Assembly: GCA_013396635.1 (NCBI GenBank)
Contig: WBMW01003233.1
Coordinates: forward strand, 372,018 to 436,017
Origin: Penelope pileata
Lineage: Eukaryota > Chordata > Aves > Galliformes > Cracidae
Reading direction: 5' to 3'
DNA: 64,000 bases
The notes beneath the pieces were generated by a model that had not been told where the DNA came from, searched no databases, and saw only the letters and a list, made by a program, of their open reading frames with translations. The position numbers and the translations under genes were made by a program. Below are positions 21,978 to 36,000 of this stretch, in pieces; the stretch's first letter is position 1, and each line of letters begins with the position of its first letter.

Positions 21978-24647
21978 GCATACAAATGTAACATCCTGTA
22001 AAATTTGCTTATTGACTTTTATGAACACATACTAGTGTTCAATATCACACTGGACTGCAGATCAGCCCAACTCCCAGTCCTGTGGGATGCAGCCACTGCT
22101 GAAAGCCATTGATTCCTCTTCTCAGAGAGCAGCTTCGCAAACAGTCAGGGAAGCCAGCTTACCAACTGATCTGCTACGACAGTTAAAAATATGTCCGAAA
22201 AGAGCTGATAGCTAAAATAGTAGGGCCAGCTGACCACCAAAAAGATTATTGAATGTGAGACTTTATCCAGGGAATTCTCAGGTTATTAATTCATACTCAG
22301 CACCTCAGGAAAGAAAGAATATTTGTTTAGGCCGAAGTTTGCAGACTGTGTCGTAGTTGAGGCACCTATTTCAAAATCCTGGTTTTAACACACTTAAAAA
22401 TGAAAGAATGAGGAAGAGAATAATATAAGAGAAAACAACAAAACTTTTTAGAGGACTACTTAAGATACGAACCTCGGAAAAGGGAGAAATTTGGCAAGTA
22501 AAACTTAATTCATACTTTGCCTTCATCTTGCCTTTCTCCAAAGATTTCACAGTCGAGAAAACAATATTAATGCACGTGATACAGATCTTGGAAATATTGA
22601 TTACAAACCAAAAGCATCACATTTGAAATCACATCTTCATTGCATCCTGAAGTAACGGCATATTGTCATAGAGGGATATGTTTATCATCGCGAGACTAAG
22701 TCAGCTATCTCTGGAAAACGCGTTTACTCTCTAACTCCTTCAAGATAACAAAAATACATCTTACAAAGATAACATAGCTCTTGCAAAGGCAATTGAGTAC
22801 AACAACGACAACAAATGTGGTAACTGGTTCCTGGAAAGCGTCCCTAAGTTCATGCTGAGTTCAATACGCCTCTCCTGTTTGAAAGGTGGTGAACTTCCCT
22901 TACAGGTCAGCTTCATCCAGTAAAAGAACTAGTGCAGCTATTCTCAAGCAAATCCTCCTGGGGGAGAGATGTCTTCGAGTCCTGTCTTTACTCTTTCAGA
23001 TCTGGCAGGAAGGCCAAATCCTTGCCACAGAAATAGTACAAGTGCTAGGCATTTTCCCAACAAGTGTATTTTCAGTAAGACACAGAATGCTGTAGAACTT
23101 AACGAAGAAGAAAAAAATCCAAAAAATGATAGGAAACAGAGAGAAATTTGAACGAATTCATCCATTTAGTTCATCTAAGTTACTCCTAAAGGATCCATGA
23201 AGGAAAATTATGAAAAGCAAGCCCTTTGTGAACAGGTTTAAATTCACATATTCAGTCTTGCATTTTCACTGTATAGGTGTATATATACAAAGAGGCAGAG
23301 AGCACGTCTTTGGGCTAGATCAAATCAAAACCATGGCTACCATCGTAGTGTTTCCACAAAGAAAAGAAGATATATCAAGTAAAAAACTTTTCCTAAACTA
23401 GAATGTAATCGCTTAAAAATCAGAACATAACATTTGCTTAAAATATCATAGAATGATATTTTTGATATGCTACTGCTCTTGATTTCTTGACATAGACAAA
23501 AAAACCAATTTTCCTTAATAGGTAGGTAGCTTATGAAACTTCAGAAGCACTTAGCTGTCAAATATTATTCTACTTGTGGTACTCATGGGTCAACATGCCT
23601 CTTGAAATCTTGCTGCAAATCTTAACACAGTTAACCACCAAATAAACTGGATAAAATAGTACAGCTGAAGCCAATAAAACAAAAACATCACAGACCAAAA
23701 ATAATAAAATCCAGAAAAATTAATGATGAAGAAAGGAGTGTAGCTGTTGAAATGTTTTTATTATGACAATAAAACCACAGAACGTGTGTTAGGCTTAAGT
23801 GTCTTTCATGAATATTTGAAAGAGCCTGTACTTCGAATATTGTAAAAAGAAAAGAAATACAGAAGAAAAAAAAGTATGGAGAGTGGCTATCATAGAGGTG
23901 TGCCACATGCAGTTGCCCACTTCTGTAGTTTAGACGTCTACAAAGAAAGAGTCAGCACATGAGCTATGAGTTTAGCGTTTGGTCAAACTCAGTACAAGGA
24001 ATAGACGCCAGAGAGTTGCCATCTCCTTGATGACCATGTCGTTCCTCCAGAATCCAGGCTTCCAGCAAGAAAGCCTCCACTTATCAACCAGATCCTACTA
24101 CCAGCCTACGTAATCTTTTACTAAAATGGACTAAAGCCAATGCTACAACACATACTCGAGAGATTTTTCTAATTTTCCACCTGTCTAACGGAAGAAGGCA
24201 TTTATGGCCATAATTACAACATAAAAGGTGATAATAAAGATTTTAGCCCTTTCGATGTCCTAACTGGAGACCTCATTCTGCAAAATGGGTAAGAAATGAA
24301 AGAGAGAAGTGAAGTACCTCAATATAAGGGACAGTCCTGTTAAGATATTCTGGTTGACTTCCTCAATCTATTAGTATCCCCTTTCCTTTGTCCAGAATAG
24401 CCTATGGCCAAAGGTGTGGGCAGTCAGAGCACAACTGAAGTGAAAATATAAAGAGACCAGTAGGAATCAGAAATAGGATGACATTAATTATCTAAACCAG
24501 AACACAAAAAAACCAGTCAGATACAGGATGCTCCAGAAATATTTTTTTCCTCTTCTTTACACAAGGCACCACTTGGAGGCTTTTACAATGCACTAGAGCT
24601 AGAGGATGTCAAGAAAACTGAATTTTAACTTCAGCCTGATTTTCTCA

Positions 24648-24681
24648 GGAAGGATATCAATGCCTTTAGAGATATCCTTCC
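24648..24681. repeat. Hairpin with 11-bp perfect stem
   Basis: GGAAGGATATC pairs with GATATCCTTCC across a 12-nt loop. In addition ATATCAATGCC occurs at 24654-24664 and again at 24682-24692, so a direct repeat overlaps the inverted one. Confidence 0.9.
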
Positions 24682-25401
24682 ATATCAATGCCAAGAGAAG
24701 TACAGATACTATGAGTATTTATTACCAGAAACCAGTGAAGTAGTTTGATCAATTCTTGGGATAAAACTGTCAAGTGACCAACACAATGAAAATATTCGTG
24801 CAGTCACAAATGACTTTGATAGAATGTAGTAAACTTTGGTGTTTGTATTAATTACAGAGATTTTTAAACAGGAAAATGAAGAACGCATCGGAGATCAGAA
24901 AGAATGAGTTCACATGTAAATTGCTGTCTTTTCGTCATGGAATTATTGAAAATTAAAATAATTACTGAGTCTATATAACGGAAGTTACAATGCAACCTAA
25001 TACAATTTGTGTTTTAGATGCTATTACTGTGCACAGAAAACAACAGAAAGATAACAGAAACAACATTTGTGCAGTTGCAAAATGGCATGGGCAGCCAACG
25101 CAGCAACAGGAAGGCGAGACAGTTCAGTTTGCAACCAACTCTAATTTACCAGATCAGTTCAACTTATTGAATAACAATTTCCTACAGACTGCAAACATGA
25201 AAATTAATGTTTCTCTTTCATTAATAGTCTTAATTAATCTCCAAGAGCTCTGAGACAAAACTTTATGCTTGCTTAAACTGAGAAGGTTACTACTAACATA
25301 AGAATGGGCATCCATGTGAGAACTGCAGAACGGGCCTCACATGTCCCTAACACCTGGGACAGCCACAAAGCTGCCACTGAGCTCCAGCGATGACTGACTT
25401 C

Positions 25402-25417
25402 TAATAATAATAATAAT
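25402..25417. repeat. (TAA)n microsatellite
   Basis: Five consecutive TAA/ATA units in single-copy intron. Confidence 0.85.
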
Positions 25418-26827
25418 CTACAGTTAACTCTTTCTACCACCATCTGCTTATACCACAGAAGGAGAGGTGGTAAATGCTTAAAAGGGAGGAAATGTACGGC
25501 TGAGTATTTGGCAGCTGCAATCAGTACAGCGCTTATTTTGGGGTGATGAATCACCACCTTCATCCCAGCCACACAGTGCTGGTGTAGTCACTTCACAGAA
25601 TACCTGTTTTCTAGATCGCAAAGATGTAAGGGCAGCCAGCATCTCTCCTAGTAGAGCTGTGTCAAGAGACCATTTTCGACAAACCCAAGAATTTTATGGT
25701 CCAAGGTGGCTGTGTATAATATAGCCCATGGTCATTTGCCAGTCACCCACCACGATGTGGAAATAGGGGACTACCTGTCTGTAGACCTCACAGATCTTGT
25801 TTGTAGCAGTAACAATCACCTTTTCTTTTGCAAACAGTCAAAACAACCAAAGACCGAGGATTTGCTGAAGTCATGCAAGGTGCCAGTGACAGAGCCTAGG
25901 GCAATCCACTCCCTCGCAGTCTACTTCCATTAAACTGATGCTACACTACCACAATAACATTTTAAGCTGTCAAAATCTTGAATGAACTTGTGAAAATTGG
26001 AATCAACTTCGGAAAAGCAAAAATTGAAAAAAATCTGACCAAACATTTTGATACAGTCGGCTCAAGTGTGTCTCTGAAGCCCTGCTCTCCACGAAGCCCT
26101 TGACAGCCTCACTGAGGGCTGCCTGGGACAAGGGCCAGGAGACGTACCCGATGTTATCACAGAAAACAGAAATAGAAATTTCACTCCCACTACCTTCAAA
26201 GCCCAAGATGACAGGGAGGTGAAGCAGCGTTATTTGGAAATGCGATGCAAGCGCTCTTTAATGGCAATACAGGTTGTCAAAATTTATCTGCCCTTCTCCC
26301 CTTGCCTCTTGTTCAGAAACGGGGAATAGTTCAAAGTCTGACCCAGTTTCTGGTACTTTCCCAACATCACTTGAACACTGATTTCCACCACAGCAGTGCT
26401 CACTGTTACAGGACACTTACACATGGGTAAGCAACTACCTTCTACAGCGTATCAGCTGTATTACAAACGATGTCCCAGTCAAATAACAACAGATGCACTG
26501 ACAGTTTGTCTCAACATTAAGAATGACAACAAAGTCAATGCATGAAGCCCACATGCTTCAAGTTAGTTAGGGGGTCAGAACAGAGTTTTTATATTTCCTT
26601 TTGCCATCCCAAACCAGGCATCTTGTAATTCCAACACCTGCCTTAGCACTGTCTGCAGTACCAACTGAACTGTTGTATTCTCTTCATTCTGCCTTTAAAC
26701 TGACACCATCAAGTGCCAAGGCTTTAGTATAACCTCAACCCCAACAATACATCTGTGTGTTATAATAGTCCACCAAGAACTCATTCATTTTGGGACGCAT
26801 CAAGAATAGTGGAATAATAACAATGAT

Positions 26828-27060
26828 TTATATATAGATACACATGCACACATACAAAGTATAAAATAGAAATAAAAAATATTTAAAAGTTCTACATAAA
26901 AACGAGTATATTCTATGTAGTTATACACAATTTATATACATAATTATATACTAATTTATTCACATATATATGTAAGATGTACATATAAGATATACATATG
27001 TATAATTTGTATAACTTGGAATACAGGTATTATAAATTCATGTATTCATACATTTTTGAC
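26828..27060. repeat. AT-rich low-complexity tract
   Basis: Long run of TATATA, TACATA and AATAAA words with very few G or C bases, including CACATATATATGTAAGATGT and ATATACATATGTATAATTTG. Confidence 0.8.
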
Positions 27061-28140
27061 ACCTGGATTATTCTTTGCACCCTAAGTTTCTACTCAGCGA
27101 CACTCATGAACAGCTAAAAAAAAAAATCAACATAAGACCTTGACTTTGCTTCAGTATCTTTTTCTCTTTTTTTTTTCCTCTGCAAACTCTCAAAAAAAAA
27201 TCTGTTCTTCCCTTTCAGTCATTCAGTTCTTAATAAGATCCCCTCAATAAAATGAACACTTTAGTCTGAAAATTTCCAATTCATTTCTGCTTATTACAGT
27301 TAGTTATACACCAGCACAACCTTTCTACTGTCCCTTAAAAGATCAAAGGAAAAGGGGGAGAATTCTAATGAAATCAACTTTAATTCCATTAGATCATTAG
27401 ATTTCAAGCTGTGCTTATGAATCTATTCCTTGAGGCCAATCACTAAAATGCCTCTTTCAGCTTTGGCTGCTGCTGCTTTTTTTTTTTTTAAATATCTTTT
27501 TTAGAAATGCAGTAGCTGCTCCTGACATTCAACAACAAATATTTTTGTAGTGCACGTGCAATATATTGTGGTTTCTAGCGCTCAGAAACAGATGCCTAAT
27601 ATACACCGCACATACACTTGTTGCTTCCAGCTCGCAGCCCCACAGTATGTAAAGCAGATCTAAAGCAACAAAGCTATTTCTACTCCTTGTTTTCACTGTC
27701 ACCTCTGGAGCAGAGCTGATCGTTTGTAATTCATGTATTATTGAAAGGATATCATAGCAATGTGTCATGTATCACTCTGTAAAGCAGTGATGTCCATCCA
27801 GAAATCTGTTTTCCAACTGCAACAAATTTACATTTAAGCTCTTTTTCTTATTTTTCAATTCTTATACAAACAGTACTAAATACTTGTTTTTCAGAAAACT
27901 GAATAATATTATATCTCCATGGCTCTATCAGATGCATTAATGTTTTTAGAGTCATACAAAACCCTTACCTCGAAGACATAATACAAATAAAGTCAGGTGC
28001 TCCACACTGCAAGGAACTGTGCAAGCAACACAATTCCACTTTCAAAATCAGAATTTAAACAGCGTTCTTTTCCCTTATTTGTTGGTTCAAGACAGTTAAA
28101 GTTTCAGTGTAGTTCTCCATTAAGAGCCCACAGCAAGACT

Positions 28141-28196
28141 CATTTACACATTAGGATAATCATTTACACATTTACACGTTAGGATAATCTTTGTAA
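28141..28196. repeat. Tandem duplication of a 28-bp unit
   Basis: CATTTACACATTAGGATAAT at 28141 and CATTTACACGTTAGGATAAT at 28169 start two adjacent units. They differ by one base over the first 20 and the second unit then diverges. Confidence 0.9.
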
Positions 28197-29039
28197 CGAG
28201 ACACGTAGACAAAGATGGGGGACTTCAGCAAGGATTCTCTCCCCGTTGTGAAACATACTATTTCAAAATTTCCACGGAAACATTAAAGCCCCTTTTAAAG
28301 GCTATCAGGCTACTGCCACTAATATTGCTTGAAACACCTCAGTCCATGCCTATGAAACTCCTTCATCCTTTGGCATTGTATCTGAGGGTGCCTGATAGCT
28401 TGCATCCCCAGCTACAAAGCCTCTGGAATAAAAAAGAGCAGGGCCAAAGCTACTGATGAAAATATATATACATTTTAAATGAATCAGCTGCATCTGTGAC
28501 TATATATCTCTACACAAATCTCTACAAGACCTGATGGGCATACTTAGCTGGGCACCTAAATCCTCTCTGTTGAATTGGAAATCAGGGACATGAATGCTGT
28601 GGTAGGTCTGGAACACAGGCTGCCTACTATGAGGCAGAGATTTACCTTCAAGTTCAGCCCATCTGTCTTTCTGCTGCTTCCCTCTGCTTCTTTACATCTC
28701 TGCTGCTGTTGTAAAACCAAAGGTGATCATTTCTCAAAGCAACCTGTCAAACAACTGCTGCTATGCTGCAGCTGGTTAATCAAATACCTCCCTTTTCAAA
28801 TGTGCACGCTGTTACTTTATCTGCCACTTCAAATTAGCAGCTCTGAAAATCCAAGTCCATTTGCAAACCACAGCCTGTCCCAATCCATTATCACATGACA
28901 CTTGGTCAGCAAGCAGACTGTAAATTAACATTTCCATCTTCTGCTGTAGCCTTTTAGTCATAGTAATTACAATGAAATCTCTTTAATCAGCAGACTCGTA
29001 AAATAACCAAGACGGATGTCTTTTATTTGAGGAAGACCT

Positions 29040-29420
29040 TGTGATGCACATTATGTCACCAGCTGCAAGGGGAGAGGATCAAGGTTTGTTAAGGTAGCAG
29101 AAGAAGAGGCTTTCTCACACTCCAGCAACAACTAGCAGCTACTCGATGTATGGATGCAGTGCTTTCTGCTGCTATTAGCTGAAACAAAAAAAAGATATTC
29201 TAAGTTATTTTCACAAAATGATCCTACAAAATGTCTGCAGATCACCTGCACTGGGAAAGACGTGCTCCCGTAATATCATTTCTGCAGTGTTCAAGGCAGC
29301 CTTTTCAGCGGAGCTTATAATTAAAACCGCTTTTGATGGTGAAATTGGGCCTCTGCTGTTAATCAAAAGACCAAAGACACCCCTCAGCATGCATAATTCC
29401 ACACCTCTTTGTTTCAGGGA
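29040..29420. promoter_or_regulatory. Candidate conserved intronic enhancer-like segment
   Basis: Single-copy segment with dense developmental-factor words: TATAATTAAAACCG (homeodomain-like), CGCTTTTGATGG and GTTAATCAAAAG (TCF/LEF-like, opposite strands) and AGCATGCATAATTCC (POU-like). It is free of repeats and shows no coding frame. Inferred from texture only; conservation was not tested. Confidence 0.25.
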
Positions 29421-32400
29421 AACCTTGACAGGAAAATAATGGTTCCTTCCATTTCTTTCTTCTGTGTCAGTTAACCAGGGAAGTTTATTCTGCTCAAGTC
29501 TCCCAACTGCTACAGCATAAATTACTGGGGAAAAAGAGTCAGAGGCACATACTTCCCAGGAAACATTCTACATGCAATTGCACAGGGTATGAGTGAACTG
29601 ACTTGGGAAAAACAACATCTGTCAAAACCTCCGTGTATGACCCAGACCAAATGCAGTGATTGCGTTAAGTTTGGGAAAATTTTAGTCAGGGGAAACTGTA
29701 TGCCCCCCACACCAAGACCACTTCCCAATCTTCAGGTTTCCCCAAATGTGGTCTCAGATGCAGCTAACCACAAGCACGGCACTGCCAAGACACATCAAGG
29801 GCTTGAAAGACCTGAAAACAACCATTTTTGCAAATTTTCAGCACCTTACATCTTAGAAGATTCATCTTAGATCTTCATCTTAAATGAATCTTCAAATTCT
29901 TAGGTTTAGAGGACACATCCAGGTTTCCAGCTTATAGAACTAGTCTGTACTTAGGGCACAAGAATTTGTGATCACAGGGGAAAAATTAAGAGGTACACAA
30001 AAAATAATGGGGAATATATATGCAAACAGAAGAAATATAAGTAGTTTTGTTTGGTCTCAATCTCCAAGACAGGTCAAATGGCTGCTGATCCCGCTTTGCG
30101 GTTTTGATTCTGCCATTGATTTATTCTCCCAGAGAAAGTAAAGAAGTTTGATCTTCAGACAAGCATTGAAATCACTGCAGCTAAAAAGATAACGAGCTCT
30201 CAAAAATAAACTCTTGGTTTGCAAAAGCTTCTTATACTTGTAAATTTCATTCATCATTCTTCTTAAAACCTGCAAGTTCAAGACAATAAATCCAAACCAT
30301 TCCTAAAAATTAGCAAAATAAGGATGATAGATGTCCGAGGGCAAACCTGGCCATGACTTAACCACCCCTGTGCTGATTCCTTGAGGCTACTGGTCAGACA
30401 GGCTTGTAAAAAAACAGATTTCCTCTCTCCTTTGTTGTACTCCCTCTGTGCTTCTGCAGAAGCAGAACATTCATGATTCAATCAATTTGCAGCATTATTA
30501 TAAAAACAGCCATTTTAAGTAAACACCAGCACGAATTTCACATCAGTTTGCTCCTTTGTGCATTGCAGCAGAGAGCACGTCCAACAGGATATGGCCCTCA
30601 GCAAAGGCATTAGGAGCACGGGGGACACAGCTCCCTAATGAACTGCCACTTACTTTACGTAAGGATTTAGAGGTCCTTCTAAAAAGAGTATTGTCTTTAT
30701 TACATGAATATCTCATTTCATGAGCTAGCTTATTTTTACTGGCTTTATATGTCCTCTGCACTGCCCAAGTTCATAGTAAAAAGCCAAGTGAAAAAGTTCC
30801 AGAAGTAACTGAAATATTTAATTCGTTTGGAGGAAGTGTAACTTCTTGGAGGGAACATCATCAATATCTTCCTGCCAGGATCAGTATGGGTAGCAATCAC
30901 TTCTTTCCCATTTGCAACTAAAGAGGAACTGGAGCTGTACCCACAGGAGATGCCACAGGAAGCCATTTGGGGACACCATGAACAAAGAAGAAAGAGAACC
31001 TGAGATAAATAACAAGTGTGACATTACCAGCAGCTAAACCCTATTCTATCAAACATCATCATGTTGCTCTTAGAGTAGACTCAAGGACACGGTCTTATTA
31101 CAAGATATCTTACAGGGTTGCATGTCATCTTATTTTTAGTTTTGAATTAGATAGCCTGATAAAGACTATGTCCCTAGAGGTCATTCCCACATACTAAATC
31201 TTATTTCCTACCACCCACAGAGATCATGGGGCACAGCCTTTCCATGCTCTACTTTGCACCCCATCCTAGAGAACACCATAAAAAAACATCTTGTCCCACC
31301 CCTCCTCCTCAGACTCTCTCTCTTCCAGAATCACTGATTTATGCTGTTAAACAACCTCTTCCAAAACTTACTTTGACTTCCTTCCCATACATGCTAGTCC
31401 AACCACTGGAATAGCAGGAGGGAGACTGAATTTGACACCAGAATGTCCCCTCCTTGGTGGGGAAACAAATTTTTTAAAATTAGGAGCTGTTTTTAATCAC
31501 TACCAAAACTCTGTGGGCAAAAGGGTTTTATTCTGATTTTGGCTGCAGTCACAGCTAGGAAATTGAACTATTATTTTGAAACCAAAAGCCTTACAAAAAG
31601 CTGAAGGACGCATTCTTGTTAGATTTTTTTTTTTTTATGCAGAGTCAAATGTCCTATCTGCCATCGTGGTCAAGGGGCGAAGATAAATGTCCGTAATTCA
31701 GTCAAAGTTTAGAATGTAAACACTGAAGATTTAACAGCAAACATCTTCAGAAATGCTCCAAGTCCTGGTGGGTGGTTCCAAGAATCCAAAGTCTTGTCTG
31801 AAAAGGCAATCCAAATCCAAAAAAACATTTATGGACTATCTTTGTTCTTTGATTTCCCACAGCTTTTTATGTCAAATGTGCTGCATAAAAATGAGGAAGG
31901 AGTGTTCCAATAACAATATAACCAAGAGCATAGAAAAGTTTGTATAAAACACATTTCCCTGCCCCCATACACAGTAGCATGCAGAGTTTCTTTGAAAAAG
32001 AAAACTGTGCCACGCCATATGCTGTTCAGGTTCATTCTTTTAGTGCTCCCCCTGCCATTTTTACCCAAGGTAACATAGCAAGATCACATGGGATCTTTGT
32101 AAGTGAAACATACTGATTCAGTAGTTTTCTAATACCTTTCATTAGGCAACACTTTTCTTTGCTACCGTTAAACTAAATGTTCAACAGAATATGGCCACAG
32201 TCCTGCAAATAGATAAATCTGATTTTTGATGCTCAGATCCCATTCTTGGCATCCTTGCAAAAACTGGATCTTCTACACAGACTGCAGCTGACAGCAAAGC
32301 CTGCTGATGTGTTACCATCCTCTCCTCATCTCCCCATAGCTGGTTAAAAACTGCATTTTTCCAGAGCACCAGACATTGCCAAGGCGCTTTCAACTCCGAT

Positions 32401-33029
32401 CCTTTGCCTGCCGACTAAGCCCGTGTTTTCATTTCAAAGTCCTTTTCATCACTACTTTCTAGTAGTAATAAAGAGAGTTTTTTCAGGTAAAAGCTGTCTT
32501 GCTGCTTGACACTGTTCAGAAACATATTACATTGATGGCTATAGGAAAATATCTTAATGTCAGGCAAGTCTCCAATGGACTTTGAAACTATCTAAGCTTT
32601 TAAATGCGAGTGTATGAAACTCATTTTCTTCGTATCATGTGAAGCCAAGCAGTTACCTTAACTGACCCAGTGAAAACACTGAGCAGCATCCCTCTGCAGT
32701 GTGCACAGCCAGAGCAGGGAGTGCAGAGAAGCAGGGACAAGGCACTTCAAAGATTTTTTTTTGTTTGTTTGTTTTTTTGAGTTACAAGCAGCAACCACAT
32801 TGCTTTAACAATGTAAAGCAAAACACCAGAGTTTGGTGAAAGTGAGTACCTTTCAGCATTATTGCTTCCAAAGACTGTTTAAGGAGAGACTTGGCGCGTC
32901 TACAGACACCCCAGTTCTGTTCCAACAGGAACACTGCAAAACATTCATAACTGGAGAACTGACAATGCAAACTCCGCACTGACATTAACAAGTACCCTGT
33001 GTATGTCATGGCTCATTTTTTTTCTTTTC

Positions 33030-33051
33030 TTTTTTTTTTTTTTTTTTTTTT
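33030..33051. repeat. Poly-T tract (22 nt)
   Basis: Uninterrupted T run, preceded by TTTTTTTTCTTTTC. A similar T run lies at 33421-33438. Confidence 0.9.
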
Positions 33052-36000
33052 AAACTGGAATTCTGATAGTCCCCAGGACACATCTCTTACCTACCAACAA
33101 CACATTAAGAATAACTGTATTTCTCTAACATCCACAAAATACAACCAAGCAAGCAATACGACATGTAGTGTTACGTTTAAATGTCTTGCTTTGGCCATGC
33201 ACAACGTTTGGACATAATAATCCTTTGAAAAGCTTTCCTCTACCCTTCTTCACCTGACAGTGTGTCAGTGTGGTGAGTCTAAACAAATATGGATTCAGCC
33301 GTTCTTCAACTGAAGAATAACTGTAAGATAAACCGTAATATTCTCAAGTATGAATAATACGAATACGGGTTTTGCACTGGTTCATCTATAGGAAAAACAG
33401 CTCAGGTTTCTTGTGTGGTGGTTTTTTTTTTTTTTTTTGGAGGGAGGAACAACTCAAATGTGGAAATATGAACAACTCTTACAACAATGGCGTCTTGACC
33501 CAAAACAGGATTACTACATCCCAATACAATATAAATGTAAGCCCCTATTATGGATGCAGCTAGGGGAGGAAGGGCTGTATGCACGCGTGGCCTTACCTCA
33601 CCTAGAGATGCCAGAGTCACTTACACATGCTTGCATGAAGCATAGGGACATGAGGCAGATGCCTCCCTCCCTCCACATCTAGTTTACAAAGAAAAGATTA
33701 TTTGGAAAAATTAGAATGACTCAGCCCCTATACACAATTAATAAAGTATATTCAGCATAAGACACAGTTAAAAATTAAGTATCTCTGCTTATCATTTAAC
33801 TTGGAGACCGACCAGCCTAGAACAGGTATCTCAGGACCTCTCTGTTCTCATTTCTAGAGCAAAGCAATCCCTACCATCTAACTCAAATAAAACACGCTCC
33901 CGTCTTGATGTGGTTATGGTAAGCTGCCTATAAGCACAACACATTTGTAAGTCTCAGGCAAAATAAGTGAAATAAAAGGCATGGGTTCAAAGGGCTCAAG
34001 GAACAACCCAGCTGTTTGCAAAGCCACTGCCTTGCTCTTCCTTCTCAGCTTATTTTCTCTTCTCCCCACAGACACTAACCCCGATACAGTTAGGGATTAA
34101 CTTTATAAACAGTGTCTGATACCACTGGCACTTTTCCATGTGTTATTTACAGTCTTCACTATATGAATCAATGAGTCCAAAACCTCGCTGTCTGCTGTTT
34201 TGCATTTTGGAGGGCTCACAATGAACACAAATACGCCGTGTATCATAACCAAAGCTTATTGCTACCAGCCTTACTTGCACAGAGAAGCATCTCATTCTTC
34301 AATCCCAGTGCTAAAATTTTATAACACTGCTATCTCATTGTGTTACCCAAGTGCTTTCCATATAAAACTGACAGCAATAGGGAATTTCCTTAGCAGGCTC
34401 CATCAAGTGTCCTTATATTATGGAAAATGTCTGCGTAAAGCAGCGGGCTGTGAGAAAACTTAGTTTGTTAGAGTATTTGAGAGATCTTTAGCATACTTAA
34501 CAATGTTTAAGTAAGTCTAAGGTCAACATTAAGCCATACCTTCCCCAGTAAAAAGGTCTTCTCAGGAAGATGCTAAAATGATGAAAAAAGGAAAGCAAAA
34601 ATATTCACCCAATTGCACCCAGGTCCTATCTGCCTTCTATGTCCTTCTGATTTACATAAAATGCTGTAGCCAACACTGCTCAATTTTTGTCAAGTTTCAA
34701 AACGGGTAAAGTTATGCAACAAATTGACAGATTGGTTTATTTGCTCTCATCTTGTGGTACACAGAGAGGTCCCTCTGATTTTATCAGACTCTTCGTTATT
34801 GGGCCAGTGTATTCCTGTTCCTTTCTCAGTAGAGATCATGCACCATACAGCAATAGACAAAATACCTCACTACCCATATTAACAGACGAGCACTATTCCA
34901 CATTTTTGATGCAAGAGATTACAAAAAAATATTATACAAATCTGTTCATCCCATTTCTCCTCCACTCTTACTTGCTGTTTATTTAGCTGCCAAAATCACT
35001 AAATTTCAAACGCAGAAGTGAACCTTACAGTGAGTATCAACTAGCATCTTCTGACTGAACTACAATTTAAAATGTCAAATGCAAGCAAACAAGTGAGCAG
35101 AACTCATGAGGGCATGATTTATTAACGCTGTAAAATGGACTGCAGCTAAATCTTTTTCCTGTAATAATGTCAGAGTTGCCCCTAATCAGACGTGCACACA
35201 CTACGTGGAGCAACAGGGTCACCCTCATTCTGCCAGTTGATTCTGGTTTTTACATTTGTCTCAGTTCTTAACTGAAAACCATGCAAAACATTTAAGAAAC
35301 ATATTCTACAGTAATGACGACTGACTATATCCTAAAACATTCAAAGGATGCTCCATTCTCCAAAACAAAGAAAACCACCTTTGCAGAAGATCACGGTGTT
35401 ACAGAAACATTAAGGCAGAAGCTAATTAATGCTGTTGTCCTAAAAACTGAACCAGACAGATTTAGAGAGGTTTGCTCAGTCATTGTTTTAGAACAAGCGT
35501 TTTACAACTTCAGGAGGCAGCCTGTTACAATGCTCAGCTGTCACTGAAGTCACAAAGTTTTTCCTTTGAAAACTAAACCTTTTTTCCAATCCAAGATGCA
35601 AATTTCTTCTCATCACAGCCTCAGATAATACAAAGAACAAATGCTTATCGTGGTGTCGATATACAATCTTTTCAATAATTTGAAAATTTTTTGGAAAATT
35701 TTCATTTTTTCCTCCTTTCTAGTCTAAATAAGCATTTATCTGTCAACACTTCTATCCAATGCTTCCTCAATTTGTTGTTTGCGTAGCCCAGAACAAACTC
35801 CATCCTAAGCCTACTAACCTGAATGCACCTAACTTATGGAAAAGTTCTTTAACCTCTTCTCTCCCTTTTCTGCCCTGTATTTCTACCACATTGCTGTTAG
35901 CTTCAACCATCCCAAGTGTTTGATTCCAATTAACCTTATTTGCAAAGAAAGAAGTAAGAAAGGTCAATTTGTATTCCAACTTCTTGTGTGCCTTCCATTA

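Noticed and set aside
26003..26206. Minus-strand 67-codon frame (GFEGSGSEISISVFC...) as a retropseudogene
   Set aside because: It reads like protein, but I could not match it to a family and found no poly-A tail or target duplication.
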